From NCBI RefSeq assembly GCF_001559865.1, contig NZ_LOHE01000078.1, positions 1-51,694 on the forward strand: a DNA stretch of 51,694 nucleotides, in the 5' to 3' direction. Of the stretch, positions 45,007 through 51,694 are shown piece after piece. Numbering within the stretch: the stretch's first letter is position 1; each line of letters starts with the position of its first letter. The notes below the pieces were generated by a model, which had not been told where the DNA came from, made no database searches, and was given only the letters and a program-made list of their open reading frames with translations. Origin of the DNA: Abyssisolibacter fermentans. Its GTDB lineage: Bacteria; Bacillota; Clostridia; Tissierellales; MCWD3. The position numbers were made by a program, and so were the translations under genes.

Positions 45007-46458
45007 TTATTTCCTTCTTTTTAAAAACAATTTCATCTTATAGTCATTCCATTCAATATCAAAGAAACACTTAACATGACTCAACGCTATATATTCAACA
45101 TCATTTTCTTTATATAAGTATTTATCCTTATCCTTTACTAAAAGCGATAAGTAATAAATATAGTTGTTATCACTAGTATTTTCTAGAAATAAATGCAGAG
45201 GAATATAAAATTCATTATTAATTATACGTCCTTCATATGACATGTCATCAAATATTATTTCAGGGTAAATATTTATATTTACAGTCTTATTGTATGTAGA
45301 TACATCAACAGTACAATTTGTAATTTCAGATAACTCTGTTAAATCTACATAAGGTTGATTATCATATAAAATATAACTTATATCCTCATCTTTATCAAAC
45401 AGATTAACTGTATCATCTTTAAAATTATAGTTAAGGTCAAATATCTTATTTAATCTATATAATGGAGCTTTAGGCTCAGTTGTAAGATTAATGACATTCG
45501 AAAACAGCTTCTTATTTATCTTTAACAAATTGCTGTCTAAACATATATTTTTTTCAGTATCATTTATAACTAGAGACCCCTTTAATACACTATGTAAATC
45601 TTTAATTTTAATATATTTAATATCATTTGTTATTATCTGTCCAACTTTGCTACCCAACAATTTTGCATAATCTGTTTTTTCCAAGCTATATATATCAATA
45701 TTAAAGAATTTTTCAATATCTGCTTTCTTCACATAATATTCTTGATCCTTTTCGATTATATCTTTTGAAATATACTTTTTATTAATAAACAAACACCAAC
45801 TGTCACTAAATACTGTCTCATGTTTTTTTAACTTATCTAATAGTTGCTCTAACCTTTCTTTTTCAATTTTCGAATAAATTTTGAGATTTTTAAGCTTCTC
45901 AATAATCAATTCATCATAATTTTTAATATTTTTATAATAATCCCTCTGTGCTTTTATTATAGGATTATCACCATTTATGTCATAGCTGATATCAATTGGA
46001 TCATAAAATACTTTCACAGGAGTACCAACAGATGAAGCACTATATATCTCCTGCACATCTCTTTCATGCATTCTTATACACCCACCAGATGCATATGTTC
46101 CAATAGAATCTGGATCGTTATTACCATGAATACCATAATGATACTTAAAACTAATCCATCTACTACCTAGAGGATTTTCTTCACTTCCTCCTTTAATATC
46201 TAATTTTTTATAATATGGATTTACAGCTTTATTTATAACATTATATTCACCTAAAGGAGTAGGTGTAGCAGATTTGCCAACAGCAATAGGATATTCTTTC
46301 AAATTATCACCCTCCTTCAAAATTAAAATCCTTTGTGCAATATTAACGATTATTTCCCTGGCAAAATTATTATCAAAGCCATATGTAGGCTTTATTGTAT
46401 CGAAAATAAGAACTAAACAAAAAAATATAATAACAAAATACTTTTTACGACCCATCAT
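45007..46458 (-). CDS. L,D-transpeptidase with stalk domain
   Basis: A 483-residue exported enzyme. An N-terminal membrane segment (about 6-23) is followed by a YkuD domain at about 34-150. The motif HGNNDPDSIG...SGGCIRMHE provides His111, Cys127 and Arg129, so it should make 3-3 peptidoglycan cross-links or attach proteins. The remaining 300 residues contain repeated beta-rich segments (YVDLTELSEITNCTV, then VNINIYPEIIFDD) resembling the copper-amine-oxidase N-terminal (stalk) type domain. GGAGGTG precedes the tandem ATGs. It is close to the ECF sigma cluster, though monocistronic. Confidence 0.88.
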   Translation of the reverse strand: MMGRKKYFVIIFFCLVLIFDTIKPTYGFDNNFAREIIVNIAQRILILKEGDNLKEYPIAVGKSATPTPLGEYNVINKAVNPYYKKLDIKGGSEENPLGSRWISFKYHYGIHGNNDPDSIGTYASGGCIRMHERDVQEIYSASSVGTPVKVFYDPIDISYDINGDNPIIKAQRDYYKNIKNYDELIIEKLKNLKIYSKIEKERLEQLLDKLKKHETVFSDSWCLFINKKYISKDIIEKDQEYYVKKADIEKFFNIDIYSLEKTDYAKLLGSKVGQIITNDIKYIKIKDLHSVLKGSLVINDTEKNICLDSNLLKINKKLFSNVINLTTEPKAPLYRLNKIFDLNYNFKDDTVNLFDKDEDISYILYDNQPYVDLTELSEITNCTVDVSTYNKTVNINIYPEIIFDDMSYEGRIINNEFYIPLHLFLENTSDNNYIYYLSLLVKDKDKYLYKENDVEYIALSHVKCFFDIEWNDYKMKLFLKRRK

Positions 46459-46866
46459 ACACCTCCAAAATACTATACCTACTAATTTTATTTTTATAAA
46501 CTACATTTTATGATTGTTTTTTAATTATTTTGGATTTGTTGTTAATAGATGTATGACAAATAATGAATATCCGTCTATTTCATGGAAAGAAGAAATAATG
46601 AAAATGAAATTTTAGGAATTGTGACTCACTGTAAAGTGGTTGTTAGATATGCAAGGATAATCTGTATGTCTGTTAGTAATTGTATTAGTTAGAATTTTAC
46701 GGGTCTGATTGATAAACAAGAAAAGTAATAAAGCTAAAATACTTATTGTTATATTATATTTAAAACTACAGCTTGTTAGAACACGTATAATCAAATGAAA
46801 TAACTTAACATATCAGATATACATTAATCGTAATTTGAAATTTTTTATTTTTTTAATATAAACCAC
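46459..46866. other. 408-base gap between transpeptidase and tRNA-Leu(CAA)
   Basis: AT-rich sequence with no reading frame that has a ribosome site, no copy of the repeat families and no structure I recognise. A 60-codon minus frame at 46612-46794 is hydrophobic and low complexity and is treated as spurious. Confidence 0.45.
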
Positions 46867-46896
46867 TTGACTAATAGCTCATCTATGTGCTATTAT
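46867..46896 (+). promoter_or_regulatory. Promoter of tRNA-Leu(CAA)
   Basis: TTGACT, an 18-base spacer and TATTAT, 18 bases before the tRNA. Confidence 0.75.
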
Positions 46897-46914
46897 ATTA
46901 CTTGTCACTGATGA

Positions 46915-47001
46915 GCCGAAGTGGTGGAATTGGCAGACGCGCTGGACTCAAAATCCAGTGTAGGCGACTACGTGTGGGTTCGAGTCCCACCTTCGGCACC
47001 A
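46915..47001 (+). tRNA. tRNA-Leu (anticodon CAA)
   Basis: A class II tRNA with acceptor GCCGAAG, long variable arm, anticodon loop CTCAAAA (CAA), T arm GGGTTCGAGTCCC and encoded CCA. Its 3' end borders the SIR2-HerA-KTSC operon, which reads toward it. The tRNA is intact. Confidence 0.95.
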
Positions 47002-47007
47002 AATTAA

Positions 47008-47062
47008 AAACTTGTAATTATTAAACCATTGATTAATGGTTTTATGATTACAAGTTTTTTTA
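47008..47062 (+). terminator. Long terminator of tRNA-Leu(CAA)
   Basis: CTTGTAAT...ATTACAAG and AAACCATT...AATGGTTT form a stem of over 20 pairs, followed by seven T residues. Its other strand may also stop the operon reading the other way. Confidence 0.88.
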
Positions 47063-47305
47063 TTATGATGTAACTATAATATGAGCTACTAAAATTAACG
47101 CACTACTATATATTGGTTTTATAGAGTGTTTATATAGCTAGTATGCTTATATTTGTAAAAGACTAGTTACTAGTTTTTCTATGTAGATAGGGAAGCTGAA
47201 ATAAATATTTCCCAATAATATAGTTCACCGTAAAACAACATCATTTGACATATGTTAGGTGTAGAGCGGTAATCCTATCAAATGAGGAGAGACAATCGAG
47301 CGTGT

Positions 47306-47527
47306 TTACTCAATTCTCTCATATGGATATACATTTTTAAAATTTCTATGTAAATATGAACCAACAGAAGGGGCATTTAATAGACCTTCGTACTCAAATT
47401 GTGGAACTCCTTTATAAATATATAGTGTTCCATTTAAAAACCTAACATATGCTATTTGATTTGTTTCGTCATAACCTACACTGTCTACATTAGAAGAACT
47501 AACTGGTATCATTTCTACATTATTCAT
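47306..47527 (-). CDS. KTSC-domain small protein
   Basis: A 73-residue soluble protein that is one KTSC domain (the C-terminal domain of some lysyl-tRNA synthetases, proposed to bind RNA). It has the central YxY as YIY at residues 36-38, in GTLYIYKGVP, and the pattern VGYDETNQIAYVRFLNG. AAGGAGG lies inside the end of herA, nine bases before its ATG, and the start overlaps the herA stop by eight bases, so it is cotranslated with herA. It is third in SIR2-herA-KTSC. Whether it activates, inhibits or senses for the complex is unknown. Confidence 0.82.
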   Translation of the reverse strand: MNNVEMIPVSSSNVDSVGYDETNQIAYVRFLNGTLYIYKGVPQFEYEGLLNAPSVGSYLHRNFKNVYPYERIE

Positions 47528-49328
47528 TGCTTATTTCCTCCTTTAATTTTTGATTTCTCCAAAGAAATAATAGTTTATTATAATCATCAATCTTAGCATT
47601 TTTCTCTTGCATCCATTTTTCAGAAACTTTTGGATCTGAACTTTTAGGGGCATTTGAAAGTTTATAAAACTGAACTCTTGAAGGAATTTTTACACCTTCG
47701 CCTGATATAATTCCTTCTCCAGTTCTTAGACTTGGTAATAAATCTATCATTGTTTGAAGCTCATCTTGAATTGCTGCACGAATATGTCCTCTGTCTTTTG
47801 AATTATTCATTCTTAATGCTATTATTGTACCACATTGACTTAATACTGTTTCATCTAATTCTGATGGTCTTTGTGTTACTAAAGCTAGTCCTACTCCATA
47901 TTTTCTACCTTCTTTAGCAATAGATTGTACTGCTCTTGATGATATAGATTTATCTCCATCTCGTAAATAATTGTGGGCTTCTTCTAAAACGATTAATAAA
48001 GGTTGTTCTTTCCCACCTATTGAAAGGTTTTGACCCCAAAATAATGTGTCATAAATAATTTTCAATAGTGTTCCTGATATAGAAGTCATTATTTCACTTG
48101 GGATACCAGATAAATCAAGGATTGTAATGGATTTATCACTACCTAACCATTCAAATAATAAATTGCTTAAATCTTTTTTTACTTTACCATCTAAATCTGG
48201 TAAAAACTCGCCTGGCTTAAATAAAAAATTATATGTTGAATCTTTGAGTTTTAATCTAATACTATCAAGAAAATTAAGTAATCCCTTTGCTTTATTATTT
48301 AAATATGGTTTGCCTCCTCCAGCACTTGCAGGTTCATATTCATTAGATATTAACTTTTCTGGATCTCCTTGGACTATTTTTTTAGTTATAGTTTGGGGCT
48401 TTCCTCTTTCATTATAAGTCTGTCTTTCAAAATCTTCTAAATCAAACCATAATTTCTTTAAACTAAAAGGAAGTGGTGTATCTGCTGTAACTAGTTCTTT
48501 TTCAATCTTAATATTACTATTTTTTTCAATAGCTTTTAACTTTGCTTCAACAATTTTTCTTCTAAAATACTCTTGATTTTGGTCAGACAAATTACCTGAG
48601 AAAATACTCATCAATTCATTAAATGGCAATGCCCAAAATGGAATATACAATTCTTTTTCATTATTTGAAGTATTTGCTCTAATTCTGTATACATTACTTT
48701 TATCTTTTAATACACTATTATATTCACCATGAGGATCAATAACAAGAATTCTTGAACTTTTAAAATCTTTATTTGCAATTGCATTTAAAATAACACCCAC
48801 CGAATTTGATTTACCACTACCTGTTGAACCAAGAATTGCACAGTGTCTTGAAACCAATTTATTAAGATCAATTTTTGCATTTAAGCTCTCTGATATGCTC
48901 ATATTGCCTACTTCTATTGAATTATTATCATCATATCCACCATAAATAGCTTCTAAATCTTTTATTGTTACTAAATGAACTTTATCTCCAGTTGTAGGAA
49001 ATTGTGAGACCCCTCGCTCAAATTTTTTACCTATTTGTTCACCTACAAACACCATATTTATCCACTGTCTATTATTTGCTTTTGAAAAATCTTGAGCAAT
49101 TATTTCCTTAATATTTTCTGGTATAGCTGCTGCACCAACTTGTGTTACAACTCCATAAAGATTTACATATCCAAGTGATACTTTTAAAAATGATCCTATT
49201 TGTCCAATACGATACACTATCCCATCTATAACAGGCATATTTGATTTTATATTATCAGATAATTGAACTGTAATCATGTTACCGCTTACACTAACAATTT
49301 CGCCTATTTCAGTCTGTATATTTTTCAT
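47520..49328 (-). CDS. herA: HerA-type hexameric ATPase (DUF87)
   Basis: A 602-residue FtsK/HerA superfamily ATPase. The N-terminal HAS-barrel (about 1-65, IGEIVSVSGNMITVQL) is followed by Walker A GSTGSGKS at 167-174, a LLIVLEEAHNYL Walker B near 445-456, and LVTQRPSELDE near 484, which carries the sensor and arginine-finger region. HerA forms a ring that moves DNA. Its ATG overlaps the SIR2 stop (ATGA). In known SIR2-HerA anti-phage systems the ATPase ring assembles with SIR2 subunits. Confidence 0.93.
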   Translation of the reverse strand: MKNIQTEIGEIVSVSGNMITVQLSDNIKSNMPVIDGIVYRIGQIGSFLKVSLGYVNLYGVVTQVGAAAIPENIKEIIAQDFSKANNRQWINMVFVGEQIGKKFERGVSQFPTTGDKVHLVTIKDLEAIYGGYDDNNSIEVGNMSISESLNAKIDLNKLVSRHCAILGSTGSGKSNSVGVILNAIANKDFKSSRILVIDPHGEYNSVLKDKSNVYRIRANTSNNEKELYIPFWALPFNELMSIFSGNLSDQNQEYFRRKIVEAKLKAIEKNSNIKIEKELVTADTPLPFSLKKLWFDLEDFERQTYNERGKPQTITKKIVQGDPEKLISNEYEPASAGGGKPYLNNKAKGLLNFLDSIRLKLKDSTYNFLFKPGEFLPDLDGKVKKDLSNLLFEWLGSDKSITILDLSGIPSEIMTSISGTLLKIIYDTLFWGQNLSIGGKEQPLLIVLEEAHNYLRDGDKSISSRAVQSIAKEGRKYGVGLALVTQRPSELDETVLSQCGTIIALRMNNSKDRGHIRAAIQDELQTMIDLLPSLRTGEGIISGEGVKIPSRVQFYKLSNAPKSSDPKVSEKWMQEKNAKIDDYNKLLFLWRNQKLKEEISNE

Positions 49329-50614
49329 TTGTCTTGACCTCCAACTCGATGATTTTGCATAATCATTGATTGAAGGAATTTTACAAATTTTAAAAAGTCA
49401 GGTAATGTTAATTCTCCTTCCCCAGTCCAAATCTCTTCTCCATTTCTCTCTTCATTTTTAGGATCATCTAAATTAGTCGGTCCATCTTCATCAAAGTACA
49501 AATTAACATTTATTGTATCTTTTTCATCTGGTTCTCTTTTTAATTTCCATTTACCATATTTACATCCAATTACAGCATTTCGGCAACCTAAAACTGAAAT
49601 TTTACTATTTGTTTTAGCCAATTTTGCTAAATGTAAATCTTCTACTAACCCATAATCCTTTTTATCTCCATTCCAAATAATATCATAAAATAAGACATAC
49701 ACATGAGCTGATGTATTTGATTTTAATGCAGTTAAAATTCGTTCATTAATATGTAAATCTCCAAAAGAATATCCACAAACTATAAGAATTGTATCTGGTT
49801 GTTTAAGAAAGTTTGTTAGCCTGTCCATCAATGCTATATAAGGCTGTTTTTTTGAATCCGCATACTTTAGGGTAGATGGATAAATTAAAATATCATCACA
49901 ACTTGAATCTTTTCGAAATACTCTTTCTAAATTTTTTTCTTCATCAAACTTCAAATGCCAACCTAAAGACCCATGTATTTTCCATAACTTTGTTTGCTTT
50001 GGTATATAACATAAATCATCGACTGACTCAGGATAAAAGAAAGGTTCATAACTTCCTGAAAATCCATCATAATATGGAATACTTTTTTCTTCCATACCCA
50101 ATTCAAACAAGTAGTCATAATTAGTAGTAAAAATCTCAACACCATATTTTCTATCTGCTTTACCAATCCATTCAGCAAAATCAAGGTGTATCAATTGCTC
50201 AAGTTTTTTTTCTTTTATTATCCTTTTATGAACACATACTATTTTTTTTATTTCATCTTTAATTATCTTTATTAAAGATTCAAATTCACTTTTTTTAAGT
50301 CCATTTAAAGTACCATTACCAATAATATGATATTTTTCTTGAACATTAGACAAAAGAGTTTCAACATTATATTTATCTTTTCCTATTTCTTCTTTTATTT
50401 CCTTAATAGCAGAACTATATTTTTCATCTTTACAAATCTCATTTTCTATCATTTCTGTCATTTTTCCTATAGCTGGAATATTTAAAGAATCTTTATTCTT
50501 CTTTGCTAAAGAAGTCCCAGCACCAAACAAAAACGCAATTTTCTTTTTGTCTGATACTAATAATTGCTGTAAACCTCTTATATACTCCGATGGATCATGT
50601 GTAAATTTATTCAT
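49325..50614 (-). CDS. SIR2-family NADase-like protein
   Basis: A 429-residue protein. The NAD-binding motifs are GAGTS at residues 31-35, TTNYD at 163-167 (Asn165), the catalytic-type His214 in WKIHGSLGW, and GYSFGD at 281-286. The rest (about 300-429) is an acidic C-terminal domain. Defence SIR2 proteins degrade NAD+ when phage is sensed, so the cell dies or stops growing. TTGAGGAG precedes the ATG. It is first in the operon; a clear sigma-A promoter was not seen upstream. Confidence 0.9.
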   Translation of the reverse strand: MNKFTHDPSEYIRGLQQLLVSDKKKIAFLFGAGTSLAKKNKDSLNIPAIGKMTEMIENEICKDEKYSSAIKEIKEEIGKDKYNVETLLSNVQEKYHIIGNGTLNGLKKSEFESLIKIIKDEIKKIVCVHKRIIKEKKLEQLIHLDFAEWIGKADRKYGVEIFTTNYDYLFELGMEEKSIPYYDGFSGSYEPFFYPESVDDLCYIPKQTKLWKIHGSLGWHLKFDEEKNLERVFRKDSSCDDILIYPSTLKYADSKKQPYIALMDRLTNFLKQPDTILIVCGYSFGDLHINERILTALKSNTSAHVYVLFYDIIWNGDKKDYGLVEDLHLAKLAKTNSKISVLGCRNAVIGCKYGKWKLKREPDEKDTINVNLYFDEDGPTNLDDPKNEERNGEEIWTGEGELTLPDFLKFVKFLQSMIMQNHRVGGQDK

Positions 50615-51244
50615 TATTATAATCTCCTCAATAAATTTTAATTTTCAATAATCAATAACCTAATTATAAACATAAATAGTATCTTATATTTATATGCCGC
50701 TACATTAATTATACATCTTAATTAACAGACATCATTTTTTATCTTATCTAATTGGTTAATAAATTCTTTGGTAGTATGCTCATACATTTTTTGTTCCCCT
50801 TGGCAAGATGTGTCGTATACCGAAACATACCTAAAAAATTATTTTTATTTATCCTAATATTATCTTTTAACATTCCAAACTTTTTTTTAAGACCCCACCT
50901 ACTTTTTGTATCATTTAACTTTGCATTATTGACATTAGATACATACATCAACCTACATCTACATCATTATATTTCTATATTTATCTTTCAAATCCTTTTA
51001 TTTTATATACTACTTTATACTAATCATTCAAAAAAACAGGCTCTTCTTCACTATTTGTTAATAATAAATACGCATTTTATCTTCTTCATTTTGAGTTCAT
51101 GTAACCTTTTACTATTTTAACTTTAATAATATGATAGATTTCTCTATAGCATATAAAGGTTTGCAAAGCATTATTAATCAGCAAAGTTACTCCCAATCAT
51201 GACCTCAAACAACAGCTATCAAAAATATACCAACCAACAGATTT
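50615..51244. other. AT-rich gap upstream of the SIR2 gene
   Basis: No reading frame has both a ribosome site and plausible composition. A 67-codon minus frame (50748-50951) and a 122-codon plus frame (50752-51120) overlap each other. The first is lysine-rich and might be a gene remnant; the second is hydrophobic AT-rich translation. No repeat family copy was found. Confidence 0.4.
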
Positions 51245-51372
51245 ACTAGGGCTCAATCTGAGGTTTCTTTGTAGGTGACTTTTAAGAAGTAATTTTTTCA
51301 ACGCTTTTATTCAATGAAAAAAATTGCTTCTTTACAGGAACAGCAAAGATTCTCAGATTCGTGCCCCTCACC
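51245..51372 (+). ncRNA. Rod-like structured element, copy B
   Basis: GGGC/GCCC, ATCTGAG/CTCAGAT, CTTTG/CAAAG, and a long inner stem AAGAAGTAATTTTTTCA with TGAAAAAAATTGCTTCTT. Loop sequences TTTCTTTG, GTGACTT, CAAAGATT and CCCCTC match copy A at 42626-42819, while the helices differ by compensating changes. The inner stem is perfect here, where copy A has a repeat insert. The transcribed strand and class are unknown. Confidence 0.5.
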
Positions 51373-51640
51373 ATTTGGTAATGAATAATCATCATGTAAT
51401 AACTTCATACTCACAAAGGCTTACCCTAAAGAACTTAAACCATTAATTCCTTTAGAAGCTACATGACATTTTTTGACCACGACATTGATGCCCATATTTT
51501 TTCATCTTTATACAATCAGAAAAATATAGGCATCTCCGAGTTAAAAAAATGTCTTGTATGCTTCAACACAAAAACATTGAGTCACACTTCCATCAAAGAT
51601 TTACCGTAGCTATTTTAACTCTTTTCTAACTCTTGTTGTA
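51373..51640. other. Structured sequence following copy B
   Basis: Two nested helices are evident: GACATTTTTT (51464-51474) with AAAAAATGTC near 51543-51553, enclosing GATGCCCATATTTTT (51487-51501) with AAAAATATAGGCATC (51520-51534). A smaller stem CTAAAG/CTTTAG lies at about 51425-51454. Copy A has no counterpart. It may be the 3' domain of a larger RNA or an unrelated element. The window ends soon after. Confidence 0.35.
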
Positions 51641-51694
51641 AAATAAAATTTTCATATACTAGGAGACATTGAGAGTATTTTTCAAAGGAACATT

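Noticed and set aside
46612-46794. 60-codon minus-strand frame
   Set aside because: Low complexity and no ribosome site.
50748-50951. 67-codon minus-strand frame upstream of the SIR2 gene
   Set aside because: Starts with TTG, has no ribosome site and no recognisable family; possible remnant only.
50752-51120. 122-codon plus-strand frame upstream of the SIR2 gene
   Set aside because: Hydrophobic, AT-driven composition, no ribosome site, and overlaps a frame on the other strand.
47002-51694. A second copy of the tRNA-Leu 3' end marking an island edge
   Set aside because: No repeat of the terminal CCACCTTCGGCACCA was found in the window.

Overview
The window is a chromosomal segment of a very AT-rich, endospore-forming Firmicute of the class Clostridia. 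The evidence is T-box control of aminoacyl-tRNA synthetase genes, strong AGGAGG ribosome binding sites, sporulation-linked genes (a YtxC-like protein, a GerMN lipoprotein, an SspF-like acid-soluble spore protein with a sigma-G-type promoter), KtrAB, DapAB, CstA, Hsp33 and an ECF sigma/anti-sigma pair. I cannot name the genus with confidence. Most genes lie on the minus strand.

Layout. (1) 1-4.4 kb: argS behind a T-box leader with an AGA (Arg) specifier, then a GerMN lipoprotein and a DUF523 gene that end the mutS2 operon. (2) 4.4-15.6 kb: pheS-pheT behind a T-box with a TTC (Phe) specifier, followed by zapA, a U32 peptidase/hydroxylase and mutS2, with an RNA methyltransferase just upstream. 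This resembles the Bacillus ysgA-pheST-zapA-mutS2 order but has no rnhC, cvpA or polX. (3) 15.6-19.6 kb: ktrA, ktrB and infC-rpmI-rplT; infC starts with AUU and has an attenuator-type leader. (4) 20-31 kb: a short FtsH paralogue, cstA, DUF445, YtxC-like, DUF6873, tRNA-Phe/Gly/Cys, hslO, a cold-shock gene, a methyltransferase, a spore protein and a CPBP protease. (5) 31.5-35.4 kb, plus strand: dapA-dapB, a 35-residue spore-type peptide and a lone BtrH-domain protein. (6) 35.5-46.5 kb: tRNA-Leu(GAG), a peptide-binding lipoprotein, polA-coaE-lytic transglycosylase, and an envelope cluster (SIMPL protein, anti-sigma/DUF4349, ECF sigma, L,D-transpeptidase). (7) 46.9-50.6 kb: tRNA-Leu(CAA) followed by a compact three-gene operon, SIR2 NADase-like / HerA ATPase / KTSC-domain protein. 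It looks like a SIR2-HerA anti-phage system with an extra small component.

The intergenic regions carry several families of short palindromic repeats, some nested inside one another. In both T-box operons (argS and pheST) a block of several hundred bases of the same repeats sits between the T-box terminator and the start codon. Near 42.7 kb and 51.3 kb two copies of a rod-like RNA fold share internal-loop sequence while their helices differ by compensating changes, which suggests a structured RNA or an RNA-like mobile element.

The strongest candidates for something undescribed are the SIR2-HerA-KTSC operon, the two-copy RNA motif, and the shared repeat block behind the two T-boxes. All assignments come from reading motifs and synteny by eye; no database search was run.
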